From contig CANMBF010000021.1 of NCBI GenBank assembly GCA_947496065.1, forward strand, positions 1 to 47,693: DNA of 47,693 nucleotides, given 5' to 3'. The translations under genes and the position numbers were made by a program. Under the pieces are notes generated by a model that saw only the letters and a list, made by a program, of their open reading frames with translations, did no database searches and had not been told where the DNA came from. Below are positions 8,871 to 15,824 of the stretch, one piece after another (the stretch's first letter is position 1; the number at the start of each line of letters is the position of its first letter). This DNA comes from Bacteroidota bacterium. GTDB taxonomy: Bacteria; Bacteroidota; Bacteroidia; NS11-12g; UBA955.

Positions 8871-9842
8871 TTAATAACTTAGAACTTTAGATAATTGCCA
8901 TAGCGAGGCATCAATTGTTTTTTTACTGTTGATTGCTTCTTGGAAAGACACCAATGCCAAGGCATGGTTAATAACACCAACACATAGATTTGTTTTGCCA
9001 GCTAATAATTGCTCTACTGCCGCATTACCAAGTAGGCTCGCAAGTATACGATCGTTAGCTGTAGGCCGCCCACCTCGTTGAACATGTCCTAATACAGTTA
9101 CGCGCAAATCACATTCAGGAAAATCCGCTTTAAAGCGTTCGGCCAATTGATAGGTTTTACCTTCTGTTTCGCCTTCTGCAATAATCACAATGCTAAATTC
9201 CTTGGCCCGCCTTTTGTCATTTGCAAAATGGCTCTTAAGGGCTTCGTAATCATTCATTACTTCTGGCAACAATATTCCCTCTGAACCACCAGCGATACCC
9301 GCATTCAGTGCAATAAAGCCGCTATCGCGACCCATTACTTCAATAAAGAAAATACGGTTATGGGCATCCGCTGTATCTCTTATTTTATCGATGGCATCGA
9401 GTGCTGTGTTGACAGCTGTATCAAAACCAATGGTATAATCCGTACCATATAAATCATTATCAATCGTACCCGGTGCACCAATACTAGGAATGCCGAATTC
9501 TTCATAAAATATGCCTGCGCCCGTATAAGTGCCATTGCCACCGATACAAACCAAACCTTCGATGCCATGTTTTTGAATATTTTGAAAGGCTTTTTGACGA
9601 CCTTCGGGGGTCATAAATTCTTTGCTTCTGGCTGTTTTTAAAAACGTGCCCCCATTCTGAATAATGTTAGCGACATCTGCTTTTTGAAGACTCACAAACT
9701 CATCTTCTATCATGCCTTGGAAGCCGCGTTTAATACCCATTACTTCTACATGATGAAATGCTGCAGAACGCACCACTGCTCTTATACACGCATTCATGCC
9801 AGGCGCATCGCCTCCAGAAGTAAAAACACCAATCTTTTTCAT
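8871..9842 (-). CDS. pfkA: 6-phosphofructokinase (ATP-type)
   Basis: Glycolytic enzyme of 323 aa that makes fructose 1,6-bisphosphate. Visible motifs are TSGGDAPGMNACIR at 8-21, PGTIDND at 124-130 (catalytic Asp128), EVMGRDSGF and GHVQRGG. The glycines that mark ATP-dependent rather than pyrophosphate-dependent enzymes are present (GGNG at 101-104 and PG before TIDND). Oddly, the usual GGDG is GGNG here: Asn103 replaces the Asp that binds the Mg-ATP in E. coli PfkA (codon AAT). ATG 9842 is used; a TTG at 9851 would add three residues. CAACTTTG lies 6 nt upstream, one mismatch from a -7 box. It heads the pfkA-recN unit. Confidence 0.95.
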   Translation of the reverse strand: MKKIGVFTSGGDAPGMNACIRAVVRSAAFHHVEVMGIKRGFQGMIEDEFVSLQKADVANIIQNGGTFLKTARSKEFMTPEGRQKAFQNIQKHGIEGLVCIGGNGTYTGAGIFYEEFGIPSIGAPGTIDNDLYGTDYTIGFDTAVNTALDAIDKIRDTADAHNRIFFIEVMGRDSGFIALNAGIAGGSEGILLPEVMNDYEALKSHFANDKRRAKEFSIVIIAEGETEGKTYQLAERFKADFPECDLRVTVLGHVQRGGRPTANDRILASLLGNAAVEQLLAGKTNLCVGVINHALALVSFQEAINSKKTIDASLWQLSKVLSY

Positions 9843-9863
9843 TATTGGCAAAGTTGCATAAAA

Positions 9864-9889
9864 AAAGCCGACTTTTAAGGGTCGGCTTT
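9864..9889 (-). terminator. Terminator of the lipoprotein gene at 9909
   Basis: Perfect 9-bp stem AAAGCCGAC/GTCGGCTTT. On the minus strand it is followed by a run of T, between the lipoprotein stop and pfkA. Confidence 0.85.
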
Positions 9890-9908
9890 AAGATTTTTAT
9901 AAAGATTA

Positions 9909-10772
9909 TTAGAATTTGTAATCAAACAAAACGTAATCGGCATTTGCACCTGCGCCATCAACAACATCTGTAACTCTGATCATAAAGTATCTGGTTGAAG
10001 AAGATCTAGTTACTTTGGCAATAATCAAAGTGCCAGCAACACCATCTAAACCAGTTACGTTAGCAGAAGCTAACGCTGCATTTACATCGAAAGCAGATTT
10101 TAATTTAGCTTCTGTAGTGGTTTGATCCCAAGTAATTGTTGGAGGGTTTTTAATAAAAGTTGTACCATTGCTTGAAGTCCATGACTTTGCAATAACAGAA
10201 CTTGTAGAGTTATCTCTGATATCTCTTCTTGCGACGTTAGAAGCATCTGCATTTGAGACCATTTCACCAGTAATTAAATCATAACCACCGAAACCAGTTC
10301 CAAAGTTATTATAAATTTTTTGGTCAACAATTTCAACCAAAACACCAGTGGCAGTAATTTCAAGGGCAGCAGAATTAGAGGTAGCATCGTTATCTATAGC
10401 CGAGAAAGTGTACACATATTTACCTTTCAATGCACTTGATAAAGTATCTAGAATATCCACTTGGAAATTTTTTGAATTACTAGGCACTGTTTTTGTAAAA
10501 ATTACAACATTACCAGAACCTTCGTAGTTTCTAGAAACAGAAACTGATTTTAAATTAATAGTGCTCGTAACCACCATTCCAAATTTTAATTGGGCAGTTG
10601 TGCCTGTATTCAAAACACTTTGATTGGTAAAATTATAACCTGCAGTATTTAAGAATGTAATCGTTGGTTTTGGAGCTGCTGGAGGAGTAGAAGTTGTGTT
10701 GTCCTTGCAACCGGTTAACATGAATGAAGCTGTTAAGATTAGCCCCAATGTAGAATAAATTAATTTTTTCAT
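9909..10772 (-). CDS. Lipoprotein of unknown function
   Basis: A 287-aa lipoprotein with a clear signal sequence and lipobox (MLTGC, Cys22), followed by a Thr/Pro-rich linker (about residues 25-38). The rest is rich in Ser, Thr, Asn and Val and looks like beta-sandwich repeats. Two halves can be suspected: an Ig- or PKD-like part near 40-135 and a second beta domain near 140-287 ending VLFDYKF. No catalytic motif is visible. ATG 10772 puts the signal peptide at the N-terminus; the longer frame to 10820 would begin inside the promoter. It is a single-gene unit with its own promoter box and terminator. The family is not recognised. Confidence 0.8.
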   Translation of the reverse strand: MKKLIYSTLGLILTASFMLTGCKDNTTSTPPAAPKPTITFLNTAGYNFTNQSVLNTGTTAQLKFGMVVTSTINLKSVSVSRNYEGSGNVVIFTKTVPSNSKNFQVDILDTLSSALKGKYVYTFSAIDNDATSNSAALEITATGVLVEIVDQKIYNNFGTGFGGYDLITGEMVSNADASNVARRDIRDNSTSSVIAKSWTSSNGTTFIKNPPTITWDQTTTEAKLKSAFDVNAALASANVTGLDGVAGTLIIAKVTRSSSTRYFMIRVTDVVDGAGANADYVLFDYKF

Positions 10773-10796
10773 ATAATATCTTATAATTATGTTTGG

Positions 10797-10804
10797 CAAA
10801 TATA
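10797..10804 (-). promoter_or_regulatory. -7 promoter box of the lipoprotein gene
   Basis: TATATTTG on the minus strand, 24 nt before the ATG, matches TANNTTTG. A TTG lies 13 nt further upstream, closer than the usual 19-21. Confidence 0.5.
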
Positions 10805-10968
10805 TCAAATAAAATAGCAATTTTAAAATTTATTTTGTTAAAATTAATACATAAAATTAAAGCTTCAGTGCATTCATTATTAGTGCTTTATAATTTAAAA
10901 ATATGATTTAAAAACCAATTTAAAACCACATCAAATCCAACAATCCAATTTAACTTATTCCAAAATTT

Positions 10969-12705
10969 ATGACCAAAACCAACTATCCCGCCCTCTACAC
11001 CCTTATTACGGTGTTCTTTTTTTGGGGCTTTATTGCAGCAGGTAACAGTATCTTTATTCCATTCTGCAAAACTTACTTTTCACTCGATCAATTCCAATCG
11101 CAGTTAGTCGACTTTGCATTTTATACCGCCTATTACATAGGCGCTCTTCTCTTATTCGCATTTGGAGCTTTAAGTGGTCAAGATTTAGTTGGTAAATGGG
11201 GCTATAAGCGCAGCATTGTTTATGGTTTATTGTTTTCTGCATTGGGCGCTGGCGCCATGATTGTGGCAGTGGAAGCCAATTTATATGCCGGCATGTTAAT
11301 GGGCTTATTCATTGTGGCACTTGGCTTTTCATTGCAACAAACAGCGGCCAATCCATTCGCAATCTTGTTGGGCGACCCAAAGACTGGCGCAAGTCGTGTT
11401 AACCTAGGTGGAGGCATCAATTCATTTGGCACCACCATTGGTCCTTTGGTGGTGGCCTTGGCTTTGTTTGGCACTGCTACTAGTATTTCAGATGAGCAGA
11501 TTAAAGCCCTTGAGCTCAACAAAGTAATTTATTTATATGTGGGCGTGGGTATACTATTTATAGCGGCAGCGGCATTGTTCTTTTTCTCTAAAAAAGTACC
11601 AGCAGGCACCACTACCGAACCAATGGAAAAAGCAAACAAAGCCCTTGTTACCTTATGTGTAATGACTGTTTTGTTAGTGGCCATGTTTATGCCTGTTTTC
11701 AACAGTTATAAAAGTACTGAAGCCATAGAAATGGGACAACTCACTAGCCAATTAGACACTTATCAAAAAGTCGACCCACTGCTTACAAATGAAAATCTGA
11801 TCCATACGACCGAATTACGATTAGAGACTGTAAAAACAGGACTCGAGAACTACCGCATGGGATGGCTATTGGGTGCATTAATAGTTGTGGTTGGTGGATT
11901 AATTATTGCCTATGCTCTATCTCGTAAATCGCACGAAGGATGGGGTGCCATGCAATACCCACAATTAGTATTGGGCATGTTGGCCATCTTTACCTATGTT
12001 GGCGTTGAAGTGGCCATAGGGTCGAACCTAGGTGAACTGCTTAAACTCAAAGAATTTGGCAGCATGCAATCGTCCGATATTTCGCCCTATGTTTCGATGT
12101 ACTGGGGCAGCTTAATGATTGGGCGTTGGGCAGGCGCTATTAGTGCTTTTAATTTAAAAGGACTGATAAAAAAGGTTGCTTTATTTGTAGTGCCAATTAT
12201 TGCCTTCATCATTATTATTGGTGTTAATTCACTTTCAGGAAAAAATATGGGTCCGCTTTATTTTTATATTGTATGTGTGCTCATACAAATTGCCGCTTTC
12301 TATTTGAGTAAAGACAAACCAGCAAGAACCCTCATGATTTTTGGATCATTTGGTATTGTAGCCATGTTGGTAGGTTTAAGCGCGAGCGGAATCGTGGCTA
12401 TCTATGCTTTCTTAGCAGGTGGTTTGGCTTGCAGCATAATGTGGCCAGCTATTTTTAGTTTATCATTGTTGGGCCTAGGAAAATACACTTCGCAAGGTTC
12501 AGCCTTTTTGGTAATGATGATTTTAGGTGGTGGTATTATTCCTCCTATTCAAGGTAAACTTTCCGATCTTATTGGCATTCACCAGTCCTATATTGTAGCA
12601 GTGGTTTGTTTTGTTTACTTAACGCTGTTTGCAGTTATTGTTAAAGGTTTACTCAAGAAACAAAACATCGATGTTGATGCCATTGAAATGGAAGCGAGTC
12701 ATTAA
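10969..12705 (+). CDS. FucP/GluP-like MFS sugar permease with a central insertion
   Basis: A 578-aa inner-membrane transporter of the FHS family (fucose, glucose or galactose with H+). N-terminal [32 protein letters not shown] near 123 and the C-terminal [16 protein letters not shown] match the family. Normal members have 12 membrane spans and 400-450 residues. Here about 100 extra residues (about 222-325) sit between spans 6 and 7. The insert is one hydrophobic segment (222-242), a polar helical loop of about 50 residues, and a second hydrophobic segment (295-316), so 14 spans are predicted. The sugar cannot be named from sequence. Monocistronic, with a strong terminator 3'. Confidence 0.88.
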   Translation: MTKTNYPALYTLITVFFFWGFIAAGNSIFIPFCKTYFSLDQFQSQLVDFAFYTAYYIGALLLFAFGALSGQDLVGKWGYKRSIVYGLLFSALGAGAMIVAVEANLYAGMLMGLFIVALGFSLQQTAANPFAILLGDPKTGASRVNLGGGINSFGTTIGPLVVALALFGTATSISDEQIKALELNKVIYLYVGVGILFIAAAALFFFSKKVPAGTTTEPMEKANKALVTLCVMTVLLVAMFMPVFNSYKSTEAIEMGQLTSQLDTYQKVDPLLTNENLIHTTELRLETVKTGLENYRMGWLLGALIVVVGGLIIAYALSRKSHEGWGAMQYPQLVLGMLAIFTYVGVEVAIGSNLGELLKLKEFGSMQSSDISPYVSMYWGSLMIGRWAGAISAFNLKGLIKKVALFVVPIIAFIIIIGVNSLSGKNMGPLYFYIVCVLIQIAAFYLSKDKPARTLMIFGSFGIVAMLVGLSASGIVAIYAFLAGGLACSIMWPAIFSLSLLGLGKYTSQGSAFLVMMILGGGIIPPIQGKLSDLIGIHQSYIVAVVCFVYLTLFAVIVKGLLKKQNIDVDAIEMEASH

Positions 12706-12727
12706 CTATAAAAAAAATATTATAAAA

Positions 12728-12758
12728 AAACCTCTGAAAAAATTCAGAGGTTTTTTTA
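12728..12758. terminator. Bidirectional terminator between permease and dipeptidase
   Basis: Perfect 11-bp stem AAACCTCTGAA/TTCAGAGGTTT with an A-run on the left and a T-run on the right; it serves the two convergent genes. Confidence 0.9.
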
Positions 12759-12770
12759 TGGTTAATTAAT

Positions 12771-14162
12771 TTATGATTTCTTATTCAACTCAGCATAATA
12801 CTCATAGAAATAAGGAATGGTTTCAATGCCTTTGTAGTAATTGAACAAACCATATTTTTCGTTTGGTGAATGCAATGCATCGCTGTCTAAACCAAAGCCC
12901 ATTAATACAGACTTAATACCCAATTCAGCTTCGAACAATGCGATAATAGGAATACTTCCACCGCCTCTTGTAGGGATGGGCTTTTTGCCATATGTTTTTT
13001 CCATGGCCATGGCGGCTGCTTGGAATTCAACACTATCGGTTGGAGTCAATACTGGCTCGCCACCGTGGTTAGCTTTAACAGTAACTTTTACATTGGCAGG
13101 TGCCGCTTTTTCAAAATAAGCTTTGAACAAATCAGATATTTTATGTGAGTTCTGACCAGGTACTAAACGCATGCTGATTTTAGCATTGGCTTTACTTGGT
13201 AGCACAGTTTTAGAACCTTCGCCAATATAACCACCCCAAATACCATTCACCTCTAGGGTCGGACGAATACTTGTTCTTTCAACGGTTGAGTACCCTTTTT
13301 CGCCCCATGTTTCGGCTATATTTAAATCTTTTTTATATGCGTCTTCACTGAATGGTGCTTTGGCCATTTCGGCTCTATCAGCATCACTAACTGTTATAAC
13401 ATCGTCATAAAATTCAGGAATGGTAATATGGTTATTTTCATCGTGCATGGCTGCAATCATTTGGCATAGAATTGTCGCAGGATTGGCAACTGCTCCACCA
13501 TATACACCACTGTGTAAATCTCTGTTAGGACCAACCAATTCGACTTCCATATAGGCCAAGCCACGCAAACCAACATCAATACTTGGTGTATCGTTCGCGA
13601 TTATACTCGTATCACTTACCAAAACAACATCTGATTTTAATTTTTCTTTATTGGCTTTAAGAAAGGTTCCTAAGTTGGCTGAACCAACTTCTTCTTCACC
13701 TTCAATCATGAATTTAACATTGCAGGCTAGAGAACCCGTATTCATCATGCATTCAAATGCTTTAACATGCATGTACATTTGACCTTTATCGTCGCAAGCA
13801 CCACGCGCATATATTGCACCCTCAGGATGTTCTTCGGTTATTTTAATTACCGGTTCGAATGGTGGTGAGTGCCATAATTCAACTGGATCGGCAGGCTGAA
13901 CATCATAGTGACCATAAACCAAAATGGTTGGCAATGCTGCATTTACAAATTTCTCACCATAAACGATTGGATGCCCAGCGGTTGGGCAAATTTCAACATT
14001 ATCGGCACCAGCGGCTTTTAATTTTTCTGCTACAAAAGCAGCAGTGCGTTTTACATCTTCGGCATATTTGCTGTCGGCACTGACAGAAGGAATGCGCAAT
14101 ATTTCCAATAACTCGTTAAGGAAACGGTCTTTGTTTTGCTCTAGGTATTCTGAATGGTTCAT
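12771..14162 (-). CDS. M20 family dipeptidase
   Basis: Zinc peptidase of 463 aa, most like the cytosolic non-specific dipeptidase/carnosinase branch of M20. Metal and catalytic residues are visible: His85 and Asp87 in YGHYDVQP, the bridging Asp near 124 in GACDDKGQ, and the general base Glu with its neighbour ligand in EGEEEVG (154-160). The lid domain sits in the middle (about 210-360) and a late histidine (DALHSPNE near 440) completes the site. No signal peptide, so it is cytoplasmic, probably degrading di- and tripeptides. A complete promoter lies just upstream and the terminator is shared with the sugar permease. Confidence 0.93.
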   Translation of the reverse strand: MNHSEYLEQNKDRFLNELLEILRIPSVSADSKYAEDVKRTAAFVAEKLKAAGADNVEICPTAGHPIVYGEKFVNAALPTILVYGHYDVQPADPVELWHSPPFEPVIKITEEHPEGAIYARGACDDKGQMYMHVKAFECMMNTGSLACNVKFMIEGEEEVGSANLGTFLKANKEKLKSDVVLVSDTSIIANDTPSIDVGLRGLAYMEVELVGPNRDLHSGVYGGAVANPATILCQMIAAMHDENNHITIPEFYDDVITVSDADRAEMAKAPFSEDAYKKDLNIAETWGEKGYSTVERTSIRPTLEVNGIWGGYIGEGSKTVLPSKANAKISMRLVPGQNSHKISDLFKAYFEKAAPANVKVTVKANHGGEPVLTPTDSVEFQAAAMAMEKTYGKKPIPTRGGGSIPIIALFEAELGIKSVLMGFGLDSDALHSPNEKYGLFNYYKGIETIPYFYEYYAELNKKS

Positions 14163-14179
14163 ATAATAATATTAAGTTT

Positions 14180-14211
14180 CAAACCTACAATTTTTTTTGA
14201 TGTTTGACCAA
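14180..14211 (-). promoter_or_regulatory. Full Bacteroidota promoter for the M20 dipeptidase
   Basis: On the minus strand TTG (14209-14211), 21 nt, then TAGGTTTG (14180-14187). Both elements and the spacing fit the consensus; the ATG lies 17 nt downstream. Confidence 0.7.
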
Positions 14212-14303
14212 TATTTATTTATTAACTATTCAAGAGAAGCGCCAGAAAACTGATATTCATACAAATATTTAAAAATATACTTGCGACGCATTAAATTTGA
14301 AGC

Positions 14304-14669
14304 ATGAAAAAATTCATGCTTTGGGTTTCGATTATGCTAGTTGTTTCATTCATGCTGTATTATGCCATTTGCAGCTTTACTTATAGCGAAGGCAGTCGAA
14401 GTGGTGTTCTTTTAAAATTTTCTAAGAAGGGTTATGTTTTTAAAACCTATGAAGGTGATATGAATGCAGGTGTTTTGAACACCAATGTTCTGGGACTTAC
14501 CGCTAACATGTGGCATTTCAGTGTAACCCGCGATTGCAAAGAAGCCATTGATGAATTGCAAAGACTAGAAGGCCATCAGGTTAAATTATATTATAAACAA
14601 AAAATTAAAGCCATGCCATGGCAAGGCGAAACCAACAATTTGGTTTACAAAGTTGAAGAACTCAGATAA
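14304..14669 (+). CDS. Small membrane-anchored protein, conserved type but unknown function
   Basis: A 121-aa protein with one N-terminal membrane anchor (about 5-24, MLWVSIMLVVSFMLYYAI) and a soluble domain of about 95 residues. The domain starts with a segment resembling YSEGSRSGVLLKFSKKGYVFKTYEG and ends with alternating beta-type residues (VKLYYKQKIKAMPW). I have the impression that similar short proteins are widespread in Bacteroidota, but I know no assigned role. TATACTTG, one mismatch from a -7 box, lies about 20 nt before the ATG. miaA starts 11 bp after the stop, so the two are likely co-transcribed. Confidence 0.75.
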   Translation: MKKFMLWVSIMLVVSFMLYYAICSFTYSEGSRSGVLLKFSKKGYVFKTYEGDMNAGVLNTNVLGLTANMWHFSVTRDCKEAIDELQRLEGHQVKLYYKQKIKAMPWQGETNNLVYKVEELR

Positions 14670-14680
14670 TTTCTCATTCA

Positions 14681-15511
14681 TTGAATCAACCTAAAAAATT
14701 AATTATAGTTACAGGTCCTACCGCAGTGGGCAAAACAGCAAGGGCTATTGAATTGGCCTTACAATATGGCAGTCCGGTCATTTCGGCCGACTCGCGCCAA
14801 GTATATATGGAATTGGGAATAGGTGTTGCTAAACCTGATGCCGAACAGTTAGCTGCCGTTCAGCATTATTTTATCGACCATGTCAGCATACACGACAATT
14901 ACAATGCCGGGCGATATGCAAAAGAAGCACGTGAATTGATCAATGAATTGTTCTTATTCCACGATAATCTTATCTTATGCGGCGGCACAGGCTTATACAT
15001 CAATGCATTGTTAAAAGGATTAGACCTATTGCCCGACAGAAACGAGACAATGCGAGCAGAGTTACAAGCCATTTATGACCAAAAAGGCCTAATGGGTTTG
15101 CAGTTTCGCCTCCAGCATTTGAATGCTGCGAAATATGAAAGCATAGATATCAATAATCCACAGCGCCTAATGCGCGCCATAGAAATAGAACAATCGCCAC
15201 GACCAACAGCAGTAAATTTACCAGCCTTTGCGCATGCCTTCGAAACGGAGTACCTCCATTTAGACCTACCACGCGAAGTTTTATATGACCGCATTAACCA
15301 ACGCGTTGATGCAATGGTCACAGGCGGGTTGGAGGTAGAAGCCAAAGCACTCGAAAACTTACAACATTTAAACGCTTTGCAAACCGTTGGCTATTCAGAG
15401 TGGTGGCCTTATTTTAGGGGTGAGGTTAAAAGGGAGGAAGTCATAGAAAAGATTAAGCAACACACCCGAAATTACGCCAAGCGTCAATTGACTTGGTTTA
15501 GGCATCAATGA
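14681..15511 (+). CDS. miaA: tRNA dimethylallyltransferase
   Basis: This enzyme adds a dimethylallyl group to N6 of A37 in tRNAs that read codons starting with U (276 aa). The P-loop GPTAVGKT is at 12-19, followed by SADSRQVY at 35-42 (substrate-binding Asp37), GGTGLYINALLKGLD near 107, QTVGYSEW and the C-terminal QHTRNYAKRQLTWFR. The start is TTG: no ATG or GTG fits before the P-loop in this frame. The protein stops right after TWFRHQ, slightly earlier than most homologues, but no catalytic part is missing. It shares its transcript with the small membrane protein in front; two hairpin repeats follow it. Confidence 0.95.
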   Translation: MNQPKKLIIVTGPTAVGKTARAIELALQYGSPVISADSRQVYMELGIGVAKPDAEQLAAVQHYFIDHVSIHDNYNAGRYAKEARELINELFLFHDNLILCGGTGLYINALLKGLDLLPDRNETMRAELQAIYDQKGLMGLQFRLQHLNAAKYESIDINNPQRLMRAIEIEQSPRPTAVNLPAFAHAFETEYLHLDLPREVLYDRINQRVDAMVTGGLEVEAKALENLQHLNALQTVGYSEWWPYFRGEVKREEVIEKIKQHTRNYAKRQLTWFRHQ

Positions 15512-15544
15512 ATTTAGTCAACTTGGTTGACTAATAAAATATCT

Positions 15545-15659
15545 TATCCCGAGGTTGAGCAATTGATTTCTAACATAATTTTTTGTTACCTTTTAGACTT
15601 AAAGACACGTTGTCAATTGCACACCTCGGGATTAGAAAGACTAAATTTTTTGCTATGCA
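15545..15659 (+). repeat. Hairpin repeat element, copy 1
   Basis: 115 bp, aligned without gaps to copy 2 at 15694-15808 with 6 mismatches. The ends pair: TCCCGAGGT (15547-15555) with ACCTCGGGA (15623-15631), then CAATTGA (15560-15566) with TCAATTG (15613-15619). An internal loop (TGAG opposite CAC) separates the two stems, and the apical loop is 46 nt (15567-15612). A diverged relative lies inverted at 35193-35247. Confidence 0.85.
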
Positions 15660-15693
15660 TTTTCAATAAACTCCTTCAAAATTAGAAACGACC

Positions 15694-15808
15694 TATCCCG
15701 AGGTAGAGCAATTGATTTCTAACATAACTCTTTGTTAACTTTTAGACTTAAAGACACGTTGTCAATTGCACACCTCGGGATTAGAAAGACTAATTTTTTT
15801 GCTACGCA
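15694..15808 (+). repeat. Hairpin repeat element, copy 2
   Basis: Second copy in the same orientation, offset by 149 bp. The stems are identical to copy 1, with AGAG instead of TGAG in the internal loop. Its right end (AGAAAGACT...TTTTTTGC) also pairs with the 3' end of the neighbouring gene. Confidence 0.85.
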
Positions 15809-15824
15809 AAAAATAAGTCTTTCT
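15783..15824. terminator. Long hairpin at the 3' end of the barrel gene
   Basis: AGAAAGACT...TTTTTTGC pairs with GCAAAAAA...AGTCTTTCT around a TAC loop, about 17 pairs with a small mismatch. Its left half belongs to repeat copy 2 and its right half abuts the stop codon at 15824. It may end or stabilise the minus-strand mRNA, although no T-run follows it. Confidence 0.5.

Larger units (their letters stand above)
15512..15823. other. Convergent gap filled by two hairpin repeats
   Basis: The 312 bp between miaA and the outer-membrane barrel gene hold no gene. They consist of two copies of a 115-bp element plus a 34-bp spacer, followed by a hairpin touching the barrel gene's stop codon. Confidence 0.85.
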
